DNA of 64,000 nucleotides from G965205725 sp965205725 (GCA_965205725.1 OZ242189.1:434001-498000); one strand, 5' to 3'. Positions 41,128 through 49,968 are shown, counted from the stretch's first letter. A program made the numbers and translations. Notes: a model not told the origin generated them from the sequence alone.

Positions 41128-42456
41128 TCATAGTCCGTAGGCCATGCACAATAAAGTCATGGGGTGTTCCGCTTTGTCCACTTTTTCAGACAAGCTGGCA
41201 ATTTGATTGGCTGCCATTGGGCAATCGCTCATAAAGTGATCCGGCTGCTGCTGATCGATTTTGCGTACCACTGGCCGGGCGATCTTCACTGATTTTTCGT
41301 GAGTTTCCTTTTTAACAGCATAGGTGCCGTCGTGACCTGAGCAGCGCTCATGTGCGGTAACCTCGGTGTCCTGAATCAAGTTCAGTACATCGCGTGTCTT
41401 TAAGCCGATATTTTGAACCCGCTGATGGCAGGCTACCTGATAGGCGATATCACCCACTGCCAGTGGGAATTCTGTTTTCAGCTCACCTTCCTTATGACGC
41501 GCCCACAAATACTCGAAAGGGTCGAAGAAGGCCCTTTTTACTTTTTGTACATCTTCATCGTCGGGGAACAGCAGCGGCAGCTCTTGTTTATACATCAATA
41601 CGCATGAAGGAATAGGTGCAATCAGGTCATAGCCTTGATCCACTAGCCTGGCCAATACCGGAATATTGGTGCTCTTGAGCTTCTCAACGGTGTTCAGGTC
41701 GCCGAGTTCAAGTTTCGGCATACCGCAACACTTTTCTTTAGGTACGATGTCAATGTGGATGCCGTTGTGCTGAAAGACCTTCATGAAATCTTCGCCAATT
41801 TCCGGACTGTTGTAGTTGCCGTAGCAGGTGGCGTACAGAGCAACTTTGCCGGTGGTATTGCCGCTGGCCCTGGGTTCGATGGGCTTAACCATCGGCGCGA
41901 CGCGCTTGCGCATGGTCTTGCTGTGAAATTCCGGTATCGGTGCGGTGTGATGTACGCCCAAAGTTGATTCGAACGCCTTGCGGAAAGTTTGGTTTTTGTT
42001 CAGCGCATTCACGCTGATATCAATCAAGGGGATGGTTGCGGCGCTAAAGACAGCATCAGTGCTAGTCAGTACTTTGTCTCTCAGGTTCGCCCCTTCTTCT
42101 TTGTACTTGGTTGCCTTGGCTCGCAGCATCAAATGTGGGAAATCCACGTTCCATTCATGGGGAGGCACATAGGGACATTTGGTCATGTAGCACAGGTCGC
42201 AGAGATAACATTGATCGACAACCTTGATGTAATCATCCTTATTGACACCATCGACCTCCATAGTGTCGGATTCGTCTACCAGATCGAACAGGGTGGGAAA
42301 GGAGTCGCATAGGCTGACGCAGCGACGGCAACCGTGACAAATGTCATACACCCGTTCCAGTTCCTGGTTTAAATCGTCTTTGTCCCAGAATTTTTCGCTC
42401 TTCCACTCAATTGGGTGGCGCGTGGGTGCTTCCAGACTGCCTTCTCTGACTGCCAT
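41128..42456 (-). CDS. GlpC/HdrB-like iron-sulfur electron-transfer protein
   Basis: A 442-residue soluble protein. Two ferredoxin-type clusters are predicted near the N-terminus (CHGCRRCVSLC at about 40-50 and CYLCDLCYMTKC at about 83-94). The C-terminal half has two CCG-domain repeats: one complete (EKCCGMP), the other reading ERCSGHDGTYAVK, so one Cys is Ser. CCG domains bind a noncubane cluster or make disulfide/quinone contact in heterodisulfide reductases and glycerol-3-phosphate dehydrogenase. Probably passes electrons to or from rubrerythrin. Forms an operon with rubrerythrin and DUF3501. Confidence 0.86.
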   Translation of the reverse strand: MAVREGSLEAPTRHPIEWKSEKFWDKDDLNQELERVYDICHGCRRCVSLCDSFPTLFDLVDESDTMEVDGVNKDDYIKVVDQCYLCDLCYMTKCPYVPPHEWNVDFPHLMLRAKATKYKEEGANLRDKVLTSTDAVFSAATIPLIDISVNALNKNQTFRKAFESTLGVHHTAPIPEFHSKTMRKRVAPMVKPIEPRASGNTTGKVALYATCYGNYNSPEIGEDFMKVFQHNGIHIDIVPKEKCCGMPKLELGDLNTVEKLKSTNIPVLARLVDQGYDLIAPIPSCVLMYKQELPLLFPDDEDVQKVKRAFFDPFEYLWARHKEGELKTEFPLAVGDIAYQVACHQRVQNIGLKTRDVLNLIQDTEVTAHERCSGHDGTYAVKKETHEKSVKIARPVVRKIDQQQPDHFMSDCPMAANQIASLSEKVDKAEHPMTLLCMAYGL

Positions 42457-42484
42457 GGTGATCTCTTATAGTAGTAAATAAAGC

Positions 42485-42512
42485 GGGTGGGCGCGGCTAT
42501 CGCAACCCACCC
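42485..42512 (-). terminator. GC-rich hairpin between rubrerythrin and the Fe-S gene
   Basis: GGGTGGG (42485-42491) pairs with CCCACCC (42506-42512), 7 bp with a 14-base loop. On the transcribed minus strand it follows the rubrerythrin stop by about 16 bases and is followed by a weakly U-rich GCTTTATTTACT. It may act as a partial terminator or mRNA stabiliser, giving more rubrerythrin than downstream proteins. Confidence 0.5.
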
Positions 42513-42527
42513 AAAGAACTGGGTGAC

Positions 42528-42947
42528 TTAGTCGTCTAAGCTATCCAGTGCTTTTTGGAAGCGATTGGCGTGGCTGCGCTCAGCTTTGGCCAGAGTTTCC
42601 ATCCAGTCGGCAATTTCGTCGAAACTTTCGTCGCGAGCCGCTTTGGCCATGCCTGGATACATGTCGGTGTACTCGTGGGTCTCGCCAGCAATGGCCGCTT
42701 TCAGATTGTCTGCTGTACCGCCGATGGGCAAACCAGTCGCCGGATCACCGGTTTCTTCCAAATATTCCAGGTGCCCGTGGGCGTGCCCGGTTTCACCTTC
42801 AGCAGTGGAGCGAAATACAGCTGCCACATCGTTGTAACCTTCCACATCTGCTTTTGCGGCAAAGTAGAGGTAGCGGCGATTGGCCTGGGATTCACCAGCA
42901 AACGCTGCTTTCAAGTTGTCTTCAGTCTGGCTACCTTTCAAGGACAT
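42528..42947 (-). CDS. Rubrerythrin, ferritin-like domain only
   Basis: A 139-residue four-helix diiron protein. Helix motifs FAGESQANRRYLYFA and STAEGETGHAHGHLEY, then IAGETHEYTDMYPG and AKAERSHANRFQ provide the Glu/His ligands of the diiron site. The C-terminal rubredoxin domain of classical rubrerythrin is absent, so electrons must come from another protein, plausibly the Fe-S product next door. Reduces hydrogen peroxide. TATAAA and AGGAGAG lie close before the ATG. Divergent from oxyR. Confidence 0.93.
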   Translation of the reverse strand: MSLKGSQTEDNLKAAFAGESQANRRYLYFAAKADVEGYNDVAAVFRSTAEGETGHAHGHLEYLEETGDPATGLPIGGTADNLKAAIAGETHEYTDMYPGMAKAARDESFDEIADWMETLAKAERSHANRFQKALDSLDD

Positions 42948-42962
42948 TATGTCTCTCCTAAT

Positions 42963-42983
42963 TTTATAGACATCACATGTGAT
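42963..42983 (-). promoter_or_regulatory. Rubrerythrin promoter with a 12-bp palindrome
   Basis: On the minus strand TATAAA (42968-42963) precedes the ribosome-binding site, and the perfect palindrome ATCACATGTGAT (42972-42983) lies just upstream, in the -10/-35 spacer. A repressor or redox regulator could bind there. It does not match the ATAG-type OxyR consensus. Confidence 0.42.
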
Positions 42984-43048
42984 TAGCAGGCTCTCACCCT
43001 CGGGTTCTTGCGCTACTTGTTAAATCATAGACCTCCTCGTAGAATCTG

Positions 43049-43054
43049 TATAAT
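43049..43054 (+). promoter_or_regulatory. Candidate -10 box of oxyR
   Basis: TATAAT 34 bp before the oxyR ATG; the -35 position is poor (CATAGA), which would fit a regulated promoter. ATAG quartets at 43027 and 43062 are present nearby but not in full OxyR-site spacing. Confidence 0.38.
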
Positions 43055-43087
43055 TGAAAAAATAGTAGCCTTCAATCGATTTTAACG

Positions 43088-43981
43088 ATGGCAAGACAGC
43101 CCACGTTTAGACAGCTTAAGTATCTGCTCGCGGTCGCCGAGCATGGTCACTTTGGCAATGCAGCAAAAGCCTGCCATGTTTCACAATCCACACTCAGTGC
43201 TGCCCTCATTGAATTAGAGGATCTGCTGGGCGTAGCCCTGGTGGAGCGCAATAATCGCCGGGTTATCCTTACCGCGCTGGGATCTGACGTGGTCGAGCGG
43301 GCGCGAGGCATATTACTTGAAGTGGATGATTTACAAGCATTGTGCGATGCATCTGCCGAACCATTTACTGGCAAAATGCGGCTGGGCGTGATCCCCACAA
43401 TTGCTCCCTTTATCTTGCCGAGCTTGCTAAAACGGTTACGCAAGCAATACCCAGACTTTCAATTGTTTATTCGTGAGGATATGAGCGGGCACCTGGTACA
43501 TGCTCTGCAGCACGGAGAATTAGACATCTTGCTTTTAGCCTTACCCTATCCTGCGCACAATGTTGCGACTATGCACTTGTTGGATGACGAGTTTTTATTT
43601 GCCTGCCCTAAATCGCTTGTCCTGGCCAGTGGAGAGAGTTTCAGCACCAGTGATTTGGTGTCACAGGATTTGCTGTTACTGGAGGATGGTCACTGCTTGC
43701 GCGACCATGCCTTAGAAGCTTGTAGTTTGAAAGATTCCGATGTGAACATTCCGTATCAGGCAACCAGTTTGAATACGATTGTACAGATGGTCGCCAATGG
43801 GATCGGTGTGACGTTACTGCCACAAATGGCAGTAGATGCGAAGATACTCACCGGTACCAATGTGCAAACGAGACACTTCAAAGAGAAGGGAGTGGCGCGT
43901 TCTATTGGTTTAATGTGGCGCTCGAAAACCCCGCGTGTTGCCGAGTTTCGAGCACTGGGTCAATTTATCCAGGCGGACTAA
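43088..43981 (+). CDS. oxyR: LysR-family peroxide sensor OxyR
   Basis: A 297-residue LysR-type regulator. N-terminal HTH (FGNAAKACHVSQSTLSAALI, about residues 22-41) and a sensing domain with the peroxide switch LEDGHCLRDHALEAC: Cys203 and Cys212 have the same spacing as Cys199 and Cys208 of E. coli OxyR, which form a disulfide on oxidation. TIAPFILPSLLK and GIGVTLLP are also OxyR-like. It is transcribed divergently from the rubrerythrin operon, which is a natural target. No other peroxide-defence gene is in the window. Confidence 0.9.
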   Translation: MARQPTFRQLKYLLAVAEHGHFGNAAKACHVSQSTLSAALIELEDLLGVALVERNNRRVILTALGSDVVERARGILLEVDDLQALCDASAEPFTGKMRLGVIPTIAPFILPSLLKRLRKQYPDFQLFIREDMSGHLVHALQHGELDILLLALPYPAHNVATMHLLDDEFLFACPKSLVLASGESFSTSDLVSQDLLLLEDGHCLRDHALEACSLKDSDVNIPYQATSLNTIVQMVANGIGVTLLPQMAVDAKILTGTNVQTRHFKEKGVARSIGLMWRSKTPRVAEFRALGQFIQAD

Positions 43982-43984
43982 CTT

Positions 43985-44147
43985 GGCCCTCACCCCGGAT
44001 GAAGTATATAGGAAGGATAAAAGGACTGCGGTGAGTAATAAAGCCCTGGCAGGCTATCAACAAGACTACAATCATTATCGACCCCATGGTGGGGTAGGTT
44101 TGGAAACGCCAATAAGCTATTATCAGAAACTCACACAGGCGGCCTGA
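43985..44147 (+). pseudogene. C-terminal remnant of an integrase-core transposase
   Basis: In-frame residues LAGYQQDYNHYRPHGGVGLE and TPISYYQKLTQ match the end of rve-domain transposases (IS3/IS481-type, Y-N-x-x-R-P-H-x-x-L-G-x-x-P). Nothing N-terminal remains because oxyR ends 4 bases before. It marks an old insertion-deletion event at the oxyR 3' end. Confidence 0.7.
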
Positions 44148-44208
44148 TTTGTCTCACAGGTATTGAACCCGGACATCTACAAATCCCTCATAGAAGGAGA
44201 AAGAAAAA

Positions 44209-44562
44209 ATGAATGATGAGACCGTAACATCAAATAACGTTGCAAATTCACAAAAGACCGCAGCAACAATTGTTTACGCTCTGCAAGCGGCGTCATTTTT
44301 ACTTGGCATCACATTCTTAATTGCTGTAATAGTGAACTATGTAAAAAAAGGAGATGTTGCAGGAACTTGGTTAGAGTCACATTTCAAATGGCAAATACGC
44401 ACATTTTGGTTTGCCCTTCTGTGGAGTATTATTGGCTTTATATGCTTTTACTTCTTAATCGGTATTCCAATATTAATTGCAAATACTATTTGGGTTATTT
44501 ATCGCATTGTAAAAGGTTGGCTGAGACTAAATGATGGCAAGGAGATGTACACAAAAGCATGA
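44209..44562 (+). CDS. Small membrane protein, DUF4870/Tic20-like
   Basis: A 117-residue protein with AGAAGGAG before its ATG. Three hydrophobic segments (YALQAASFLLGITFLIAVIV; FWFALLWSIIGFICFYFLIG; PILIANTIWVIYRIVKGWL) and the Trp-Leu-x-SHFKWQIRTFW loop are as in the DUF4870 family found widely in gammaproteobacteria. Function unknown. The gene is visibly more AT-rich than its neighbours and follows a transposase remnant, so it may have arrived by transfer. The 200 bp after it contain nothing I recognise. Confidence 0.8.
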   Translation: MNDETVTSNNVANSQKTAATIVYALQAASFLLGITFLIAVIVNYVKKGDVAGTWLESHFKWQIRTFWFALLWSIIGFICFYFLIGIPILIANTIWVIYRIVKGWLRLNDGKEMYTKA

Positions 44563-44766
44563 CAAGGCAAATCCAGCCGACTGCAACCAGCCAACCGCAA
44601 AAAGCGCCGCTCGTTCCTCTCTGCTTTTCGCGTCAGCTGATTTTCGGCATTGCTAAATGGCTAAAAACCAAAGAACCAGACGTATTGGCCAGCCGGGCTA
44701 TGTTCCGTCCGCTATCTACTTAGAGGCAACCATTTCCCAAACAGAAATTTTAAGGTGGCAGTTCTC

Positions 44767-45936
44767 CTAGTCTTGCTGAAGTGCCTGCTCAAGCGTTTCA
44801 TGAAATGTCTTTAGTGCGACCTCGTGGCCGCCACAGAGCAGGTGTTCGTTGGCACCGGCTGCAAAACCGCGTTGTGCACCTTCACAGACGCGGATGTCTT
44901 CTGCCTGAAACACACCGCCGTCGATAAGCTCAAAGGAGCGATTGTAGTGCTCCTTCATCTTTTCATTGACCGGCAATTCAGGAACCATCATGGAATGGAC
45001 GAACAGTGTTTGGTCCACAGACATTGGAAACAAGCCAATATGACTGGTGTAGTCTGGATGCATAACGAATACGCTGCTGGGAAACAGCATATAGGCGAAG
45101 GAGGCCTGTTGCCGCAGATCCCACTCGCTCGGCGCTGTGTCAACTGCCTGTTCAATTTCGTTGCGCGCCACTGCGGAGCGGATGTGCTGCCCCACCGAGT
45201 CGGAAAGGGAGATACAATCCGGGAAAAACTGACCCACTGTATTTTTGTGTAATCGCACAACGTGGTATCCGTCCAGAAACGCATCCTGCACCAGCTTCCA
45301 GTTACTTTTTACCGAGCGTTTGTGTTGGCGAAAGAAATGCGCCTCGGGCAGGCCAAAGGCGTCGAGGTCTTCTCCGATTCCGGCCAGGTGCGTGTCCAGA
45401 TCCATGCTTTGATTGGGTGTTGCCTGCATCCAAATGAGCCCATGCCGCACCTCGGTAGGCAAGCTCACCAGGTTGTATTCGCTGGCATCCAGGCCTGCGA
45501 AGCTCTCTTGCAATGGAATATTGCGGAGTTGTCCGTCAAGGCCGTATGTCCACTGGTGGTAAGGACATACAAATGATTTCAACTGCAACGGACCGCTATC
45601 GTCTACCATTTCATCAACAAGGCGCATGCCTCGGTGACGGCACACGTTCATAAATGTGCCGATGGCTCCGGATTTGTCTCTGACGGTCACTAGCGGCAGG
45701 CCCAGCCAGTCGTGTACGATGGCGTCCCCTGGCTCAGGAATTTGACTGGCATGGCCCAGAATCAGTGGCTGTTTTAAAAACAGTTTTTCCCGCTCCTGGG
45801 CGAAACGCACAGAATCCGTATAAACCGCCACAGGAATCTGAAAATCGAGAGGCTCAAGGTCAGACAATGAGCCCCTGGCGCGCTCGATGAGGCGCTCAAA
45901 AAGAACCAGGTAAGGGGGCATTGAAGGGTCACTCAT
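44767..45936 (-). CDS. Rieske non-haem iron oxygenase, alpha subunit
   Basis: A 389-residue ring-hydroxylating or N/O-demethylating oxygenase. Rieske cluster ligands are Cys99-x-His101 (NVCRHRGMRL) and Cys124-x2-His127 (CPYHQWTYG). The catalytic domain carries QDAFLDGYHVVRLHK, giving the two His of the mononuclear iron facial triad at about 224 and 229, and an Asp further on. It resembles the single-component-type alpha subunits (choline monooxygenase/GbcA or vanillate/steroid oxygenases) without an adjacent beta subunit. Needs a reductase or ferredoxin, not encoded adjacent. Divergent from the MaoC-SDR-thiolase operon. Confidence 0.89.
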   Translation of the reverse strand: MSDPSMPPYLVLFERLIERARGSLSDLEPLDFQIPVAVYTDSVRFAQEREKLFLKQPLILGHASQIPEPGDAIVHDWLGLPLVTVRDKSGAIGTFMNVCRHRGMRLVDEMVDDSGPLQLKSFVCPYHQWTYGLDGQLRNIPLQESFAGLDASEYNLVSLPTEVRHGLIWMQATPNQSMDLDTHLAGIGEDLDAFGLPEAHFFRQHKRSVKSNWKLVQDAFLDGYHVVRLHKNTVGQFFPDCISLSDSVGQHIRSAVARNEIEQAVDTAPSEWDLRQQASFAYMLFPSSVFVMHPDYTSHIGLFPMSVDQTLFVHSMMVPELPVNEKMKEHYNRSFELIDGGVFQAEDIRVCEGAQRGFAAGANEHLLCGGHEVALKTFHETLEQALQQD

Positions 45937-46079
45937 AGGATGAGTTTAGCAGGGACTCTGGTGCTAAGATATACTTGAAAGTTAAAAATACATACTGTAG
46001 ATTCAAATTCCTTTTTGAGGGGCCTGAGTCCGCTAGTTTTGCCCCTTGTTACTTTATTACTCAAAGCTGGGAGACAAAT

Positions 46080-46544
46080 ATGGGCTACCAAATTGTGCCG
46101 AAGGACGAGTTTGTTAATTACATTGGAACTACCCTGGAGCCGGGTGAGTGGTTCGAAATCGGGCAGGAGCGTATCAACGAATTTGCCGAGTGTACCGAAG
46201 ACCGTCAGTTCATTCATATCGATGAAGAAAAAGCTAAAGATACGCCTTTCGGTGGCACTATCGCTCACGGTTTTTTAACCCTGTCTATGTTGTCCCATAT
46301 TGCTACGCAGAACGGAATCTCTCCTGAAGGTGTGCTCATGGGCATCAACTATGGTTTTGACAAGGTGCGCTTTCTGGCGCCGGTTCGGGCAGGTAAGCGT
46401 GTTCGCGCCCTGGTGGAAATTATGGATATTACCCCCAAGGACGACAACCGATTTCTGATCAAGCAGGCCATTACCGTTGAAATTGAGGGTGAGGAAACTC
46501 CGGCCCTGGTTGCCGAGTGGCTTTCAATGGTTGCAACGGCCTGA
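46080..46544 (+). CDS. MaoC-family enoyl-CoA hydratase
   Basis: A 154-residue hot-dog hydratase, single domain, start at ATG 46080 after GGGAGA; the upstream frame from 45975 lacks a site. ECTEDRQFIHIDEEKA carries the catalytic Asp and His of the hydratase-2 motif, and GGTIAHGFLTLSM the second conserved stretch. Gives a 3R-hydroxyacyl-CoA. With the MFE-2-like SDR and thiolase downstream it makes a complete hydratase-dehydrogenase-thiolase set, as in beta-oxidation of bulky CoA esters. Confidence 0.9.
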   Translation: MGYQIVPKDEFVNYIGTTLEPGEWFEIGQERINEFAECTEDRQFIHIDEEKAKDTPFGGTIAHGFLTLSMLSHIATQNGISPEGVLMGINYGFDKVRFLAPVRAGKRVRALVEIMDITPKDDNRFLIKQAITVEIEGEETPALVAEWLSMVATA

Positions 46545-46584
46545 CACGACTTTTATACAGATACATCAATCTGAGGAATAAAAC

Positions 46585-47505
46585 ATGAGTATTCGCTATG
46601 ACGGCCAGGTGGCCATTGTCACTGGCTCGGGCCAGGGCTTGGGTCGCAGTCACGCTATAGAATTGGCTAAGCGCGGTGCCAAAGTTGTTGTCAATGATCT
46701 CGGCGGCGCGACTGACGGAACTGGCGGTTCCAGCGAAGCAGCTAAAGCTGTGGTCGCAGAAATTGAAGCGCTCGGCGGTGAAGCCATTGCCAACGGTGCC
46801 AATGTTGCCAGGTATGAAGAAGTCGAAGCGATGGTGCAGCAAGCTAAAAATCAGTGGGGTCGGGTAGATATCCTGGTCAACAATGCGGGTATTTTGCGTG
46901 ACAAGAGCTTTGCCAAGGGCAGCCTGGATGATTTTAAAATAGTTTTGGATGTGCACCTGATGGGTTCGATCAACTGCACTAAAGCAGTTTGGGATACGAT
47001 GCGCGATCAAGGCTACGGTCGTATTGTCATGACTACCTCATCGAGTGGCTTGTACGGTAACTTTGGGCAGACTAACTACGGCTCGGCCAAAATGAGCGTT
47101 ATCGGTGCGATGAACACCTTGGTGCAAGAAGGTGCCAAGTACAACGTGAAGATCAACGCATTGGCACCGACAGCGGGTACCCGCATGACAGAAGGTTTGA
47201 TTCCAGAGAAAGCCTTCGACCTTTTGACCCCAGAGACTGTCACACCGGCGGTACTGTATATGGTGTCAGAAGACGCACCGACACGCACCATTATTGCCGC
47301 GGGCGCCGGTTGCTACTCGGTTGTGACCATTCACGAAACCCATGGCGCATACCTGCCAGAAGCAGACCAAACGCCCGAAGGTATAGCCGCCAACTGGGAT
47401 GCCATCACTAATACCGACGGCGAAAGCATTCCGCAGACTGGCTTTGAACAGACTGTTAAATTCACTGGCATGGCCGCTCAAGCACAAGGCCTGGACCTCA
47501 GCTAA
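46585..47505 (+). CDS. (3R)-hydroxyacyl-CoA dehydrogenase, MFE-2/FabG-like SDR
   Basis: A 306-residue SDR of the kind forming the dehydrogenase domain of peroxisomal multifunctional enzyme 2. Motifs: TGSGQGLGRSHA, VVNDLGGATDGTGGSSEAAK (an extended loop typical of MFE-2), NNAGILRDKSF, TTSSSGLYGNFGQTNY and YGSAK. NDLGG has the Asp that selects NAD. The C-terminal 70 residues match the MFE-2 tail. It takes the 3R-hydroxyacyl-CoA from the preceding MaoC protein. Operon gene, 40 bp after the hydratase. Confidence 0.9.
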   Translation: MSIRYDGQVAIVTGSGQGLGRSHAIELAKRGAKVVVNDLGGATDGTGGSSEAAKAVVAEIEALGGEAIANGANVARYEEVEAMVQQAKNQWGRVDILVNNAGILRDKSFAKGSLDDFKIVLDVHLMGSINCTKAVWDTMRDQGYGRIVMTTSSSGLYGNFGQTNYGSAKMSVIGAMNTLVQEGAKYNVKINALAPTAGTRMTEGLIPEKAFDLLTPETVTPAVLYMVSEDAPTRTIIAAGAGCYSVVTIHETHGAYLPEADQTPEGIAANWDAITNTDGESIPQTGFEQTVKFTGMAAQAQGLDLS

Positions 47506-47526
47506 CTTATTAATTGGAGAATTCTT

Positions 47527-48705
47527 ATGTCAGAAGCAGTAATTGTTGCGACCGCACGCACCCCCATCGCGAAAGCCTACCGGGGTAGTTACAACGCTAT
47601 GACTGGCGCCACATTGGGTGGTTTGTCAGTTGAAGAAGTCGTCAGGCGCGCAGGAATCGACCCTGCAGAAATTGATGATTGCATCATGGGCTGTGCCTTG
47701 CAGCAAGGCTCTACCGGCACTAATATCGCACGTCAAATGGCCTTGCGTGCCGGTTTGCCGGTTACGGTTGCCGGTATGACAATTGATCGTCAGTGTTCTT
47801 CCGGTTTGATGGCGGTTGCTACGGCGGCCAAGCAAATTAATGAAGACGGGATGGGCGCCATTGTTGCTGGTGGTCTGGAAGCGATCACGATGGTTCAGAA
47901 TGAGCACATGAATGTTCACAACATGGTCGACGCCAGGTTGATGGAAATGCACCCAAATATCCACATGGCTATGCTGGACACTGCTGAAGTCGTGGCCAAG
48001 CGCTACAACGTGAGCCGTGAACAGCAAGACGAATACGGCTTGCAGTCCCAGACTCGTACAGGTGAGGCTTATGCTGCGGGCAAATACGCCGATGAGCTGT
48101 TTGATGTGACCTGTGATCGCACCGTGTGGGATAAGGCAACTGGCGAGGCTTCAACTGCAACGGTTACTGTGACTGCCGACGAAGGTGTTCGCGCTACTAC
48201 TGCTGAGGCTTTGGCTGGCCTGAAAACAGTTCGCGAAGGTGGCACCATCACTGCGGGTAATGCCTCTCAGCTATCTGACGGATCTTCTGCTCAGGTGGTT
48301 ATGAGCGCGAAGCTCGCAGAGCAGAAAGGTCTTGAGCCGCTCGGCATCTACCGCGGTATGGCTGTTGCAGGTTGCGAGCCTGACGAAATGGGTATTGGCC
48401 CTGTGTTCGCTGTGCCCAAATTGCTGAAAGCGAATGGTTTGTCGATAGACGACATCGGCCTGTGGGAGCTGAACGAAGCATTCGCCTGCCAGGTCATCTA
48501 CAGCCGGGATACCCTGGGCATTGATAACGATAAGCTCAATGTTAATGGCGGTGCTATCTCCATCGGCCATCCGTATGGTATGAGTGGTAGCCGTATGATT
48601 GGTCATGCACTGATCGAAGGCAAGCGCCGCGGCGTGAAGTATGTTGTTATTACCATGTGTGTTGGTGGTGGCATGGGTGCAGCGGGCTTGTTTGAAGTTT
48701 GCTAA
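47527..48705 (+). CDS. Acetyl-CoA acetyltransferase (thiolase)
   Basis: A 392-residue thiolase. Nucleophile Cys90 in DRQCSSGLMAV, ELNEAFACQV, His348 in GGAISIGHPYGMSGSRM and Cys378 in MCVGGGMGAA are all present, so it is active. Cleaves 3-ketoacyl-CoA. GGAGAATTCTT precedes the ATG, 21 bp after the SDR. Last gene of the trio. Confidence 0.93.
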   Translation: MSEAVIVATARTPIAKAYRGSYNAMTGATLGGLSVEEVVRRAGIDPAEIDDCIMGCALQQGSTGTNIARQMALRAGLPVTVAGMTIDRQCSSGLMAVATAAKQINEDGMGAIVAGGLEAITMVQNEHMNVHNMVDARLMEMHPNIHMAMLDTAEVVAKRYNVSREQQDEYGLQSQTRTGEAYAAGKYADELFDVTCDRTVWDKATGEASTATVTVTADEGVRATTAEALAGLKTVREGGTITAGNASQLSDGSSAQVVMSAKLAEQKGLEPLGIYRGMAVAGCEPDEMGIGPVFAVPKLLKANGLSIDDIGLWELNEAFACQVIYSRDTLGIDNDKLNVNGGAISIGHPYGMSGSRMIGHALIEGKRRGVKYVVITMCVGGGMGAAGLFEVC

Positions 48706-48749
48706 ACTTCCTGCTATGCGCTGCAACAGTGGGCGCAATTGGGTAATGA

Positions 48750-49937
48750 CTAGGCGCGTCTGCCGGTAATGATCATGACCAGTAGTAAACTGACAAAAAC
48801 GCTAGCGCTAAACACGCTCGCGTAGCTGGTATTGAGTTGATATAGAAAGCCTGCAATAACCGGCCCGGCAACAAAGCCAATCGCCGGGCTGGAGGAGACC
48901 AGCCCGGCAATCGCACCCTGCTCATCAGGGGTTACTGCCAGCGAGGCGGCCGCACTAATGCTCGGCATGGCGAGCCCCAGGCCGGTACCCATCAATGCCA
49001 TGCCGATATTCAGGCTCAAATAGCTGTTAAAGTTGCCGACAAAAAACGAAGCTGCGAGCAGCGCTGCCATGCCCAGGCGAATGAATGTTTCTGGCGTCCA
49101 ACTAAGTCGTTGTACAAACAGCATTTGCGCGCTGAACGAAAATATTGCCGATACCATCAAGGCCGCGCCGGTCATCTGTGCGGTTTCTATACCGCTGAGC
49201 TGCATCTTGTCCTGAATGCTGAATCCGAGTGTTTGCTGGATTCCGGAAAAGCCCGTAAACAAACCGATTGCTGCGGCCAGATAACGCACAACACGTGGGT
49301 CTGTGTACTTCATGCGCGCCTGCGGTTTGCGCTGCTTTAATTGCTCGTCGAGAGTGGTGGGTAATTTGAAGGCGGTATAAATGGCCGCAATGCCCGTGAG
49401 TATGCCCGCGAAAAACAACGGCGCCAGTAAGCCCAGGGTTGCGAATACACCACTCACAGCCGGGCCCAAAATCGTACCGGTGCTATGTGCTGCGCCAATT
49501 TTGGCCATGGCTCTGGTACGTTGGTCGGTGCTGGTATGGTCCGCAGCATAGGCTGTAGCAGCGGGGCCGCTGGCTGACATAACCAGGGCCTGGCTACAGC
49601 GGAAGAACATCACCAGCAGATACAGAGTCAGCCCACCAATCATGCCTATTAAGGCGGCCTGAAACAGACTGGCAAAAATCAGCGTGCCCACCGTGTACCC
49701 GGTTAAGCCGATCAGTATGACGCGCTTGCGGCCTACGCGGTCACTGTAGCGGCCCCAATAGGGCGAGGCGATACCAAAGATGAATGCTGACAGTGCAATG
49801 ATGGAGGTGATCTGTACTTCCGCGAGATTGACCTCTCTACCCAGAGGCGGCAAAATGGCAAACACCAGTGACTGACCAATGGCTGTGGCCATGATGCTGA
49901 AGGTCAGGCATATGTTTTGCGTGCGGCTTAACTGCAT
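48750..49937 (-). CDS. MFS transporter, DHA-type (multidrug/efflux-like)
   Basis: A 395-residue, 12-helix transporter. The motif A loop GRYSDRVGRKRVILIG (about residues 62-77) and the repeated GxxxGPxxxG-type motif C segment (STGTILGPAVSGVFATLG) identify a DHA-type drug:H+ antiporter. The substrate is unknown and may be a toxic intermediate of the neighbouring catabolism. Converges on the thiolase with a 44-bp gap. Confidence 0.87.
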   Translation of the reverse strand: MQLSRTQNICLTFSIMATAIGQSLVFAILPPLGREVNLAEVQITSIIALSAFIFGIASPYWGRYSDRVGRKRVILIGLTGYTVGTLIFASLFQAALIGMIGGLTLYLLVMFFRCSQALVMSASGPAATAYAADHTSTDQRTRAMAKIGAAHSTGTILGPAVSGVFATLGLLAPLFFAGILTGIAAIYTAFKLPTTLDEQLKQRKPQARMKYTDPRVVRYLAAAIGLFTGFSGIQQTLGFSIQDKMQLSGIETAQMTGAALMVSAIFSFSAQMLFVQRLSWTPETFIRLGMAALLAASFFVGNFNSYLSLNIGMALMGTGLGLAMPSISAAASLAVTPDEQGAIAGLVSSSPAIGFVAGPVIAGFLYQLNTSYASVFSASVFVSLLLVMIITGRRA

Positions 49938-49968
49938 AGGATATGTTCGCCGCTGGCCGAATAAATTA

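Noticed and set aside
43021..43087. OxyR binding site of the ATAG-N4-type in the divergent region
   Set aside because: Only isolated ATAG quartets occur; the spacing of the full consensus is not met, so no site is annotated.
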